From Mycobacterium shigaense (GTDB taxonomy: Bacteria; Actinomycetota; Actinomycetes; Mycobacteriales; Mycobacteriaceae), in assembly GCF_002356315.1 (NCBI RefSeq), contig NZ_AP018164.1, positions 2,976,001-3,040,000 of the forward strand: 64,000 bases of DNA, in the 5' to 3' direction. The position numbers and the translations under genes were made by a program. The notes below the pieces were generated by a model that saw nothing but the letters and a program-made list of their open reading frames with translations, searched no databases and had not been told where the DNA came from. Below are positions 34,865-43,093 of the stretch, piece after piece (the first letter of the stretch is position 1; each line of letters starts with the position of its first letter).

Positions 34865-35987
34865 CCTGGGCCGCTTCGGCCATCTTGTTCATCTCCACGG
34901 TGATGTCGATACCAGTGGGACACCACGCAATACAGCGTCCACAGCCGACGCAGCCGGACATCCCGAACTGGTCGTGCCAGGTGCTCAGTTTGTGGGTCAA
35001 CCAATGCCGGTAGCGGGATGCGCCGGACTGGCGAACGCTCCCGCCGCCGTGGATGAAGGTGAAATCCATCTCGAAACACGAAGCCCAGGAACGCCAGCGC
35101 TCGGCGTGCTCACCCATGAGATCACTGACGTCTTCGGTGCTGGTGCAAAAGCAGGTCGGGCACACCATCGTGCAGTTGCCGCAGGTCAGACAACGACTGG
35201 CCACGTCGTCCCACTGCGCCGATTCGCGTGATCGCACCAGCAGCCGGCGCAGGTCGGTGTCGGGCATCTGACGTCCCATCCGATCGGCCGCGCTGTCGAC
35301 CTCTTCTCGCGCACAACGGGTTTCCTCGGCGCTGGCGAATTCGTGCGGGATGGCTTCCAGCACCTCGGCGCCTTCTTGACTACCCACGCCGACGAGATAA
35401 TAAGGCGCATCGCCGTGCAAGCGCTCGGTCAGGGCAAGGTCATAGCCCGGTCCGACGCCCGGCCCGGTTCCCATCGAAGTGCAGAAACACAACCCGCCCG
35501 GCTCCGTGCAATTCACCGCCACGACGAAGATCTGCCGGCGGCGACCGACAAACGAGTTGTCCGGATACGCAGAGGTTCCGAGCACCCGATCGAGGGTCCT
35601 GATCGCGGCCAGGTCACACCCACGCACACCGAGGAACGCGTATCGGGGGAACTCGTCGGGTGCGGCGGTGCCGGCCCCGTCCCGAGTACCCGCCCACACG
35701 CGCTGCCGCGGAGGATGCAGATACTGCTTCCAGGACTGCGGGCCAGCCGAATGCCCGAATGCCGCGTTGTCATCACGCCGGCGCACCCGATAGTGACCCG
35801 GGCCTACGTCGACGCCCCAGCCGTACGGCAACTCGTCCCCTGACTCGAGCTCTGCCAGCTCAATTGCGTTGTCCCGCAAGGTCGGGCCGATGACCCGGTA
35901 GCCCCGCTCGAGGAGCACCCGGACAAGTCGGTGCAGTGCAGCCGCATCCAACAGGGCGGTACTCGAGGCCTCGCCGTATCCGCTCAT
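34857..35987 (-). CDS. hyhB: Group 3b hydrogenase beta subunit ([4Fe-4S])
   Basis: A 376-residue iron-sulfur protein of the sulfhydrogenase/anaerobic sulfite reductase A type. C-terminal clusters: CLTCGNCTMVCPTCFC and CVGCGRCIAWCPTG. Middle motifs FLGVRGCDLAAI and NCTEPGGLCFCTSM are also typical. ATGs at 36104, 36014 and 35987 are in frame. The DosR box at 36024-36037 sits only 10 bp before 36014, so transcription should start downstream of that codon; 35987 (MSGYGEASS) is the better start and may be nearly leaderless. First gene of the hyh operon. Confidence 0.88.
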   Translation of the reverse strand: MSGYGEASSTALLDAAALHRLVRVLLERGYRVIGPTLRDNAIELAELESGDELPYGWGVDVGPGHYRVRRRDDNAAFGHSAGPQSWKQYLHPPRQRVWAGTRDGAGTAAPDEFPRYAFLGVRGCDLAAIRTLDRVLGTSAYPDNSFVGRRRQIFVVAVNCTEPGGLCFCTSMGTGPGVGPGYDLALTERLHGDAPYYLVGVGSQEGAEVLEAIPHEFASAEETRCAREEVDSAADRMGRQMPDTDLRRLLVRSRESAQWDDVASRCLTCGNCTMVCPTCFCTSTEDVSDLMGEHAERWRSWASCFEMDFTFIHGGGSVRQSGASRYRHWLTHKLSTWHDQFGMSGCVGCGRCIAWCPTGIDITVEMNKMAEAAQDD

Positions 35988-36023
35988 CGCCACATCATCC
36001 GCCCGGTTCGCCATTGGTGTACA

Positions 36024-36037
36024 GGGACGTTCGTCCT
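36024..36037. promoter_or_regulatory. DosR box for the hyh operon
   Basis: GGGAC-GTTC-GTCCT, one of the best palindromes in the window, 37 bp before the chosen hyhB start at 35987. Confidence 0.8.
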
Positions 36038-36046
36038 TTGCGGTTG

Positions 36047-36445
36047 TCAGCGCTGATTTCGCCGGCCGCCGTCCCCCTGCATGCAGTTGAGCGCGTGCTC
36101 CCACTGCGCGTCACGGCTTCGGTCGAGCCACGAACGCACCCCGACCACGAGAGATGTCACCGTGACCGCCAGGAAGAGGAAGGCCGCGCCGCCGATAGCA
36201 AGCGCGTCGCCCAGGGCGGGCCAGCACGGGGTCGACGGGGTCGCGGGATGGGCGTAGAGGTGCGCACGGGAGCCATAGGTCATGGCTCCCACTACCGCGA
36301 CGATCGGAACGCCGATCAGCGACGCAACCACCGCAAGGATCAACACCATTGCTTCGATGCGGTCGGTGCGCCGAATCAGCGGATTGCGATCAAAAAGAAT
36401 GCCGATGCGCCAGCTATGCGGATCTAGCGTGAATGTGTCCACCAC
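36047..36445 (-). CDS. Rv1733c-family membrane protein lacking the central extracytoplasmic loop
   Basis: A 132-residue protein with two transmembrane helices. The N-terminus FDRNPLIRRTDRIEAMVLIL and the YGSRAHLYAH motif match Rv1733c (210 aa), as does the C-terminal VRSWLDRSRDAQWEHAL. The ~80-residue extracytoplasmic domain normally between the two helices is absent; the join reads AHPATPSTPCWPALGDALA. Start is GTG 36445, 22 bp after the nitroreductase stop, so it is probably in the same operon. Rv1733c is a DosR-regulon antigen of unknown function. Confidence 0.82.
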   Translation of the reverse strand: MVDTFTLDPHSWRIGILFDRNPLIRRTDRIEAMVLILAVVASLIGVPIVAVVGAMTYGSRAHLYAHPATPSTPCWPALGDALAIGGAAFLFLAVTVTSLVVGVRSWLDRSRDAQWEHALNCMQGDGGRRNQR

Positions 36446-36467
36446 AACTCCCCAGACGACATATCAA

Positions 36468-37448
36468 TTACTCGCCGGCCGTCCACTTGACGAAATCGGC
36501 GAGTTCGCGACGCGGTGTCGCGGGCAGTGGGTCGGCGTTGATCGGCGCCCAACCCACGCGCAACAGCATCTGCGGATGACTACCATCGCCGAAGATCTCG
36601 GCTCGCACGGCTTCGCGAGTGTCGGGAATCTCCAGTGGTTCGGTGACCGGGCAGCTTGCCAAGCCCATGGACGTGGCGCTGAGCAGCACGACACTGGTGG
36701 CTTCGCCCGCGCGCAACTGGGCCAGCCGGTCGTCATCGCGCGTTCCGAGCGCAAGCAACGCGGCATTGTCTTCGGCGGGTGACGCCCCCGTCGGCATGTC
36801 CAATACGGGCCCCGCGAAATACCGCCCTGGAAGTTTCGCCTTCTGGTCCGATTTCGGGGTATTACGGGCCGGGACCCCCGCGGCCGCGGCGTAGCGTCCA
36901 CTCCACTCGGTGAGTTCGACGAGATAATCGTGGGTCATGTGGTCCCATACCGATTGAGCCACGATCTCACGTAGGTGGTCGGTCTCCTCCACTTGGCAGA
37001 GCGTCACCCCGTGCCGTGCGGCTCGCGCGGCCATCAATGCGATGTCGCCGACCGGCACCGGCCACGAGTTGTAGTAGCGACGGTCCGTGCGTCGCCGCGG
37101 TATTGCTGCGGCGAGCGCGATGTCGACGGGCTCGGCCGAGTATCGGGAGAGTTGGATCGCGGCAAGGTGGTCGGGGTCGGCCGGGTTCGGCAGCCGGGTC
37201 ACCTTGGCATGCCAACCCACTGCCGCGAAAGCGACAACACAGTGATTCAGCGCCCCACCACAACTCAGGATCAGGTCTCGACCTTCCGGGTCCGCATTGG
37301 GCAGTTGCCGGTCCGTATCGGCGTAGAGGTGAAGGCTTTCCGTGCCAACGAGCCACCGCCAGGGCTGCGTGTTATGGACGGAAGGAGCCCGCGATGCCAG
37401 CGTCAAGACGGTGCGGATCGTGGCCGCATCTGGAAAGCCCGGGTTCAT
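36468..37448 (-). CDS. Acg/Rv3131-type nitroreductase-like protein
   Basis: A 326-residue member of the Acg/Rv3131 family: SRAPSVHNTQPWRWL at about residue 19, a GGALNHCVVAFAAVGW segment, RRRTDRRYY, and a PATPRRELADFV end. It differs from the other three copies by the AGEATSVVLLSATSMGLASC region, closer to Rv3131. Two DosR-like boxes are 65-100 bp upstream. The Rv1733c-like gene follows in the same direction. Confidence 0.9.
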   Translation of the reverse strand: MNPGFPDAATIRTVLTLASRAPSVHNTQPWRWLVGTESLHLYADTDRQLPNADPEGRDLILSCGGALNHCVVAFAAVGWHAKVTRLPNPADPDHLAAIQLSRYSAEPVDIALAAAIPRRRTDRRYYNSWPVPVGDIALMAARAARHGVTLCQVEETDHLREIVAQSVWDHMTHDYLVELTEWSGRYAAAAGVPARNTPKSDQKAKLPGRYFAGPVLDMPTGASPAEDNAALLALGTRDDDRLAQLRAGEATSVVLLSATSMGLASCPVTEPLEIPDTREAVRAEIFGDGSHPQMLLRVGWAPINADPLPATPRRELADFVKWTAGE

Positions 37449-37512
37449 GGCTGTGGTCCCTTCAGGAAAATCTGCTAATCCAACGGTCCGGCAATGACGT
37501 GGGCGGCACGAG

Positions 37513-37547
37513 AGGACGACGGCCCAAGTGGGCGGGACTTTGTGCCA
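37513..37547. promoter_or_regulatory. Tandem DosR boxes for nitroreductase / Rv1733c-like operon
   Basis: AGGAC-GACG-GCCCA (37513-37526) and GGGAC-TTTG-TGCCA (37534-37547), centred 21 bp apart, 65-99 bp upstream of 37448. Confidence 0.65.
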
Positions 37548-37556
37548 TGATCGAGG

Positions 37557-37811
37557 TCACGCGGCGGCCGCAACAGCCACATCGACGGACAATTGGTCGC
37601 CGAATGCGGAGGCCGCCGCCCAGTCACCGCCACAGGCTGCGCTTGCGAGGTCGTCGACCAGTGGACTGCAGGCTCCCAGCTCGGCCAGCCAACCGGACAC
37701 GACCGATGCGATCTCGTGGCCGGGCACCTGGACTACGCGGCTCTGGTGCAAGCGATCGCTCACGCGATACATGGTCAACCTTGCGGCATCCCGCCGTTGC
37801 CATCGCTTCAT
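37557..37811 (-). CDS. Small protein of unknown function, DosR-box linked
   Basis: An 84-residue protein with a basic N-terminus (MKRWQRRDAARLTMYRVSDR) and an Ala-rich C-terminus. GAGGAGG lies 6 bp before the ATG. The segment VPGHEIASVVSGWLAELGA looks helical. I do not recognise the family. It lies downstream of two strong DosR-like boxes (37937-37971) that sit in the end of the permease gene. Confidence 0.65.
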   Translation of the reverse strand: MKRWQRRDAARLTMYRVSDRLHQSRVVQVPGHEIASVVSGWLAELGACSPLVDDLASAACGGDWAAASAFGDQLSVDVAVAAAA

Positions 37812-37936
37812 CGTGGCCTCCTCAACGAGCCTTGGTTCGATCTGACCACGCCCGTAACCCAGCCAGTAGAGCCGAACGGAACCGATACGGAGTGCCTTCT
37901 ACCGTGCCACGAGGCGAGCAGAAGTCCTTGCATCAA

Positions 37937-37971
37937 GGGCCTTTCGCCCCACGCCCTAGGGCCGATGCCCT
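37937..37971. promoter_or_regulatory. Tandem DosR boxes upstream of the 84-residue protein gene
   Basis: GGGCC-TTTC-GCCCC (37937-37950) and AGGGC-CGAT-GCCCT (37958-37971), 21 bp apart, 126-160 bp upstream of 37811. The second overlaps the last codons of the permease. Confidence 0.62.
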
Positions 37972-39302
37972 CGGCGGGGTTCCTGCGCCCGCGGGCGAGT
38001 GCTGCCCGTCTTCGAGACCGCCCAACCGACAAGGCCGAACACCACGACGGCTAACGCCTGGGACAGGATCTGGTAGCCAGCCGCGACGGTCATCCACGAC
38101 GAAAATGCCACGCACGCAACCGATATTGCGCAGTCACGCCCGAACCGCCAGCCATCGACCCGGCGGCGGTGGGATACGACGTAGACGAGCTGCGCGAGGG
38201 CTGAGACAAGGTACGGGATCGCCACCGTCACCGCGCTGAGCCCGACCAGATAGGTAAACACCGTCAATCCCGTGCTTGACGTGAACCGCCACAGCATGAG
38301 CAGCGATGGCAGGGCCGCGGCGACGACGATGCCAAACCAGGCGTTGCCGTGGCGGTCGTTCCAGGCGAACGGCCGAGGGAACAACCCGTCCTCGGCCATG
38401 GGACGAGAGGCCTCGGTCACTATCAGGGTCCATCCGTTCAGCGCGCCTATCCCCGAAACGACTGCCACCGCGGCGATTACACTGCCGGCCCACGCGTGGC
38501 CAGGAAAGATCGCCGCGGTGGCGTCGACGAATGGGGAGCCAGAACGCACCAGTACGTCGTGCGGCACCAAGCCCATCACTGCGGCCGTCACCATCACATA
38601 GAGCAACGCGCAGGCGGCAACGCCGATCACCGAAGCGCGCCCGACGTTGCGAGCGGGATCTCGCACACGTTTTGACGTGACAGCGGCGGCCTCAACGCCG
38701 ATGAAAGAGAACAGCGCCACCCCCGCGGCCAACCCGACCGCGCGGTAGATGCTGCCGCCCGAGGCATTGAACGGCATCAGGCGCTCCGTGTCGATGAAAA
38801 ACCAACCGGCCAGTGCGAAGAACAGCAGCGGAACGAATTTGAGAATGACCGTGATCGTCTGGAACCAGGACATCAGCCGAACACCAACGAGGTTGACGAT
38901 CGCCGGGACCCAAAGCCCCACCAGCACGATGCCCCAGTTGATCCACACACTCGGCGAGGTCAGCCCCAATAACGCGTCAACATAGAACACCCAGGATGCC
39001 ACGATTCCGGCGTTGCCGGCCCACGCCGAAACCCAGTAGCTCCACCCGACGAAATAGCCTGCGAGGTCACCGAATTCGTGCCGGGCATAGGCGTATAGGC
39101 CACCATCGCTGTCTACGAGCCGCGTGCTGAGCTGACCGAACAGGACCGCCAGCAGCATGGAGCCGAGACCCGCGGCGGCAACGACGACGATTCCGACCGT
39201 ACCGGCCATGGCGATGACGGCCGGCATGGTGAAAATGCCCGTACCGACGACACTGCCGGCCACCAGGCCGCTGGCCGCAGTCACCCCTAGATCGCGTGGC
39301 AT
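37956..39302 (-). CDS. APC-family amino-acid permease/antiporter
   Basis: A 448-residue transporter with about 12 predicted transmembrane helices. The helix-1 signature GLVAGSVVGTGIFTMPAVIA and the GGLYAYARHEFGDLAGYFVG motif place it in the basic amino acid/polyamine antiporter branch (AdiC/ArcD-like). Substrate might be arginine/ornithine or a similar pair, which would fit acid or ATP homeostasis in hypoxia; not provable here. It follows the antiporter gene by 6 bp. Confidence 0.88.
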   Translation of the reverse strand: MPRDLGVTAASGLVAGSVVGTGIFTMPAVIAMAGTVGIVVVAAAGLGSMLLAVLFGQLSTRLVDSDGGLYAYARHEFGDLAGYFVGWSYWVSAWAGNAGIVASWVFYVDALLGLTSPSVWINWGIVLVGLWVPAIVNLVGVRLMSWFQTITVILKFVPLLFFALAGWFFIDTERLMPFNASGGSIYRAVGLAAGVALFSFIGVEAAAVTSKRVRDPARNVGRASVIGVAACALLYVMVTAAVMGLVPHDVLVRSGSPFVDATAAIFPGHAWAGSVIAAVAVVSGIGALNGWTLIVTEASRPMAEDGLFPRPFAWNDRHGNAWFGIVVAAALPSLLMLWRFTSSTGLTVFTYLVGLSAVTVAIPYLVSALAQLVYVVSHRRRVDGWRFGRDCAISVACVAFSSWMTVAAGYQILSQALAVVVFGLVGWAVSKTGSTRPRAQEPRRGHRP

Positions 39303-39308
39303 GCCGGC

Positions 39309-40463
39309 TCACTGTGCCGCTGCTGCGGTCGCCTGCCCGCGGGCGGCCCACGCGCCCGCGATCGAGGCGGAGGCGATGGTCAGCAGTGCGCCCAGCATCA
39401 GTGCTGACGACTCGCCGGGAGCCAGCAGGTGTTCCTCGGTACCGATCGTGGCCGCGGCGACCGGGACACCGAGCTGCGCGGCCGACAACACGGCCAGCGT
39501 CAGCGGCTGACCGAGCAACTTTCCCACGGAGTGGGCCAGCACCGCACCGAGTCCGAGAGCCGCCCCCAACAAGATGAACACCGGGTGCGAACCGAGCTCG
39601 CGCACCTGCAACGACGCACCCAGCCAGATGAAGAACAGCGGGCTGAAAAACCCTTCGGTGATACCGAAAAGCTGGCGTGCCAATCGCCGCGGCTCGCCGA
39701 CGGCGGCGATCACCAAGCCCAACGCGAAGCCCGCCAACATGATCGATACGTGTGTGCTGACGGCGAGCGCCGACAATCCGAAGAGCACGACGAGGTTGGT
39801 GCGCAGTTCCAGTGCCATGCGGCGCTTTTCGGAGTACCTATGGATACGCTGGAGCCAGCCACGACGCGCAATGGCGCGCAGAAGCGCGTAGAGCGCCAAC
39901 GCACAGCCGGCGATCGTCGCGGCACTCAGCGCAGTCGCCGGCGCACGCTTGAGATCGATCACCAAGGGCAGCAACACGATACATCCGGCATCCGCGATCG
40001 CGATCTGCGTCGTCACCGATAGCACTGCCGGGCTCTTCAGCCGGAGCGAGTCGATCACCGGCAACGCCAGCGCCGCCGACGACGAGGTCATCAAGACCGC
40101 GTAGAGCGCCGCGTGGCCGGTGCCGAATGCCGAAGCCACCGCGACGCCGAGAGCGACCGCCACACCTCCCGTCAGAATCGCCCGGGAAAAGGCCGCCGGC
40201 AGTGCCGAGCGCACCTCGCGGCTGCGGATTGGAACATGAGTGCCCACCACGAACATCACCAGCGCGAAGCCGATGTTCGCGAACAACTGAAACGTTGGGT
40301 TGGTCACGTCGAGGACACCGAAACCGGTTTTGCCGAAGACGAGCCCGGCGAGCAGCTCGCCGATGATCAGCGGAACCTGCAGGCGCGGCAGCGATGCCAG
40401 CAGCGGACCGGCGAAACCCACCCCGGCCAGCAACGCCAACGTCGCGAACCCGAAACCCGGCAC
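39309..40463 (-). CDS. CPA2-family cation/proton antiporter (KefB-like, no TrkA domain)
   Basis: A 384-residue membrane protein with about 12 helices. Signature regions: PLIIGELLAGLVFGKTGFG, SSSAALALPVIDSL, and FFSPLFFIWLGASLQ. No C-terminal nucleotide-binding RCK domain. The GTG at 40463 has AAAGG upstream. It heads a two-gene unit with the permease, suggesting coupled pH/ion control. Confidence 0.85.
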   Translation of the reverse strand: MPGFGFATLALLAGVGFAGPLLASLPRLQVPLIIGELLAGLVFGKTGFGVLDVTNPTFQLFANIGFALVMFVVGTHVPIRSREVRSALPAAFSRAILTGGVAVALGVAVASAFGTGHAALYAVLMTSSSAALALPVIDSLRLKSPAVLSVTTQIAIADAGCIVLLPLVIDLKRAPATALSAATIAGCALALYALLRAIARRGWLQRIHRYSEKRRMALELRTNLVVLFGLSALAVSTHVSIMLAGFALGLVIAAVGEPRRLARQLFGITEGFFSPLFFIWLGASLQVRELGSHPVFILLGAALGLGAVLAHSVGKLLGQPLTLAVLSAAQLGVPVAAATIGTEEHLLAPGESSALMLGALLTIASASIAGAWAARGQATAAAAQ

Positions 40464-40631
40464 GTCAACTGCCTTTCAGCACAAGCGGGCCGAGCACGTC
40501 TCCCAGTTGGGTGTGCATCATCGTCGCTGGATTATACGAAAGTTGCGGCCCCGTATTCGGTAGGCAAGCCCCGGCGTCGAACGTATTCAGACGGCCCGGC
40601 GCCTCGCGCGATCGAGTCGACTCCCTGCGGC

Positions 40632-40673
40632 GGGCCTGAGGCCCTTCTCTTTCCGATTGGGGACCAAGGACTC
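40632..40673. promoter_or_regulatory. Tandem DosR boxes for nitroreductase at 40738
   Basis: GGGCC-TGAG-GCCCT (40632-40645) and GGGAC-CAAG-GACTC (40660-40673), 65-106 bp upstream. They may also act on the divergent antiporter/permease unit, whose start is 170 bp away. Confidence 0.72.
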
Positions 40674-40737
40674 TGCCCGCGGGGTTGCTCCGTCGAGCAA
40701 TGTCGATAACTAGTCGGCAGATGATTGGGAGACTTAG

Positions 40738-41718
40738 GTGACGTCAATGACAACGGTCGCAACAGATGTACTGACCGACGCCGTGGCGTTGGCCTGCCGA
40801 GCCCCCTCCTACCACAACAGCCAGCCGTGGCGCTGGATCGCCGACGGCGATGGTCTGCACCTGTATCTGGACTCGAGTCACGTTGTGCAGACCGACCCGC
40901 ACGACCGCCAAGCCCTGATCAGCTGCGGGGCCGCCCTGGATCACCTACGCGTCGCGATGGCTGCCGCGGGATGGGAGTCCCACATCGACCGGTGCCCCGA
41001 CCCGCAGCAGGTCGATCACCTCGCGTCTATCAGGTTCACCGAATCGATCACCGTCACCGACGAACAACGAAGGCGCGCGGAGGCCATCGCGGTGCGCCGC
41101 ACCGACCGGCTGCCTTTCGGTCCGGTCTCCGACTGGGCCGCTTTCGAAAGTGGCCTGCGCGGCCGGCTGGACGACAGAGCTGCGCTGGTCGACGTCATCA
41201 GCGAAGCGGATCGCAGCGAACTCGCCTGGGCGACGGATTTGACTGACGCCCTGCGGTTCTACGACTCGGCCTACTTCGCGACCCTGCAGCGCTGGACGGC
41301 TCCTTTCGAGGCGAGCGAGGGCATTCCGTACGACTCGTTGCTTTCCGCCGCCGAAGCGGGCCGCGTGGACGTGGGCCGGACGTTTCCGGTCAGCCACCAC
41401 CCAGATCGGCGCGCGGAGGTCCCGGTCGACGTGTCGACGATCGTGGTGATTTCCGCGCATGACGACACCCGGCGCGATCTGCTCGGCTGCGGAGAGACGC
41501 TGTCGACGATATTGCTGGAGGCCACGACCGCCGGCCTGGCCACCTGCACACTCACCCATCTCACGGAACTGTCGACCAGTCGCCACCTTGTCGAAGAGCT
41601 GACCGGACACCCACGGCCCCAGGTGCTCGTCCGAATCGGGCAGGCACCCGACCATGAACACCTCCCACCGCCGACGCCGCGTCGGCCCGTGGGCGATGTG
41701 TTGACCGTGAACCTCTAG
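40738..41718 (+). CDS. Acg-type nitroreductase-like protein
   Basis: A 326-residue Acg (Rv2032) family member: CRAPSYHNSQPWRW, GAALDHLRVAMAAAGWESH, RRTDRLPFGPVSDW and a TTAGLATCTLTHLTEL segment; the end TPRRPVGDVLTVNL matches the copy at 2856. GTG 40738 with GGGAG upstream is used; ATG 40747 is the alternative. The small DUF1876 gene follows by 31 bp. Confidence 0.9.
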   Translation: MTSMTTVATDVLTDAVALACRAPSYHNSQPWRWIADGDGLHLYLDSSHVVQTDPHDRQALISCGAALDHLRVAMAAAGWESHIDRCPDPQQVDHLASIRFTESITVTDEQRRRAEAIAVRRTDRLPFGPVSDWAAFESGLRGRLDDRAALVDVISEADRSELAWATDLTDALRFYDSAYFATLQRWTAPFEASEGIPYDSLLSAAEAGRVDVGRTFPVSHHPDRRAEVPVDVSTIVVISAHDDTRRDLLGCGETLSTILLEATTAGLATCTLTHLTELSTSRHLVEELTGHPRPQVLVRIGQAPDHEHLPPPTPRRPVGDVLTVNL

Positions 41719-41749
41719 CCGCGCAGGCTACTCCGTGCAAGGACCGCTC

Positions 41750-41968
41750 ATGAACTGCGACATCTCTCGGCAACCCGACATCGTCGACGTCACCGTCACC
41801 GTCGACGACCATGGTCGCGGACACCGCGCCAAAGCAGAGCTTCGGTGGCGGGGTCGCACGCTGACCGGCTTCGGACTGTCCTACGTGGAGATCGACAATG
41901 CCGGCGAGCAACTCGCTATGGCACAAGCCTTTTCGGACCTGAGTAACCAGTTGTCACGGCTCGGCTGA
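41750..41968 (+). CDS. DUF1876 protein (Rv1738/Rv2632c-like)
   Basis: A 72-residue protein: DVTVTVDDHGRGHRAKAELR, then LTGFGLSYVEIDNAGEQLAM and a LSDLSNQL tail. This is the compact dimeric fold of Rv1738/Rv2632c, DosR-induced small proteins structurally like hibernation factors. It is shorter than Rv2632c (93 aa), ending right after the NQL helix. AAGGA precedes the ATG at 41750, which is preferred to GTG 41735. Likely co-transcribed with the nitroreductase. Confidence 0.88.
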   Translation: MNCDISRQPDIVDVTVTVDDHGRGHRAKAELRWRGRTLTGFGLSYVEIDNAGEQLAMAQAFSDLSNQLSRLG

Positions 41969-41977
41969 GGTCGGACG

Positions 41978-42868
41978 CTAGCCGACGACCGCAAAGATCG
42001 GCGCGGCCGAGGTGACGGCCTTGTCCGCGTTTCCCTCGTCGTGCAGCAGCATCCGCACGCCGATGCGTCCCGAACGGCCTCTCGAACGGCCACTCGAACG
42101 GACAATGTAGGGGGCACCCTCCACCCGGAACGGGCCGACCTTTTCGCGCGACATGAACATCACGTGCCAGCTGACGACCTGCACTCTCCTGGTCCCCGCG
42201 ACCTCAGCAGCGAGGTCGGTTGCGGCGGCCTCGAGGACGACGTGCTGCGGCCCGATGTGCAGCGCCGCATCGGGTGAGGCAAGTTCGACACTGAGCGGCG
42301 GCAACACCCAATTGCCGTCGGCGCGTTTGGCGGCGCCGAAGGCCTGCCATAGCGGCGGCAGGTCGGCCGAATCTTCGATAACCAGCTCGGTGCCCGAAAC
42401 ATCCATCCTGTCAAGGCCTTCCGGTGGGATGCCGATGATCGCTCCCTGGCCCTCGTTGGATGCGATCACCCGGTCCGGGTTGTCGGCGTCGACGATGGTG
42501 CACCGCCCGTAACCCATGGTGCGGCCCTGGTGCACAATGCCGGAGCCGACGATTTCCACCCGTTGCACGTCGTATCCGGGGTCGATGATCCGAATCGACG
42601 CGATGACGGGGTTCGGTACCGTAACCATGTCGGTCTGGCAACCCTCCGGTGATGAGATCGCCAGCGGCGCAAGGATGGTTCCGCCGGATTCGTTGCGCAT
42701 GTCCCGGCGGATCGCGACGGTGTTGTCGACCTCGCCGATGTCCATCGACGAGTGCTTGCGGCCGATGTAGCAGTAACTCAACAGTCCGGTCCAGCGTTTG
42801 TAGAGCTCGTCGCGGTACGCGTCGGTGTCATTGGCCAGCTCGCGAATGTCCCGCAATTGGTCACTCAT
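41978..42868 (-). CDS. Hotdog-type thioesterase-like protein, function not assigned
   Basis: A 296-residue protein. The N-terminal WTGLLSYCYIGRKHSSMDIG and later RVQVVSWHVMFMSREKVGPF are compatible with a tandem hotdog (acyl-CoA thioesterase-like) fold, but no catalytic motif is definitive. Near the C-terminus the Arg/Ser/Gly stretch SSGRSRGRSGR is encoded by a 12-bp tandem repeat. It converges with the DUF1876 gene. Function open. Confidence 0.6.
   Translation of the reverse strand: MSDQLRDIRELANDTDAYRDELYKRWTGLLSYCYIGRKHSSMDIGEVDNTVAIRRDMRNESGGTILAPLAISSPEGCQTDMVTVPNPVIASIRIIDPGYDVQRVEIVGSGIVHQGRTMGYGRCTIVDADNPDRVIASNEGQGAIIGIPPEGLDRMDVSGTELVIEDSADLPPLWQAFGAAKRADGNWVLPPLSVELASPDAALHIGPQHVVLEAAATDLAAEVAGTRRVQVVSWHVMFMSREKVGPFRVEGAPYIVRSSGRSRGRSGRIGVRMLLHDEGNADKAVTSAAPIFAVVG
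42071..42101. repeat. 12-bp tandem repeat, 2.6 copies, inside a coding region
   Basis: CGAACGGCCTCT / CGAACGGCCACT / CGAACGG in frame, encoding an Arg/Ser/Gly stretch near the end of the thioesterase-like gene. Confidence 0.8.
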
Positions 42869-43093
42869 TTCGGCCCTTTCCCCCTGGCTTGCGACGCACG
42901 TCAGGACGACCTGTTACGCCGCACTTGGTTGAACGGCACGCCGCGGTCGGCGGCGTGCGCTCGGGGAAAATTCAAGACCTGCTCGCCATTCACGCTGTCC
43001 GCGGACTCACCCGTCACCGGCAACCTCCCAGGCTTGTGCTGGGCGACCGTACAGCATCGCTGAATGACTGTACAGACCACCATGGTGGGTGGT

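Noticed and set aside
36014-36016. ATG at 36014 as start of hyhB
   Set aside because: Only 10 bp after the DosR box; transcription would begin downstream of it. 35987 fits better.
37016-38239. A 407-codon plus-strand ORF
   Set aside because: Crosses three real minus-strand genes and two DosR promoters; Arg/Pro/Ser-rich shadow.
42071-42101. Short tandem repeat as a CRISPR array
   Set aside because: 12-bp units without spacers, in frame within a gene.
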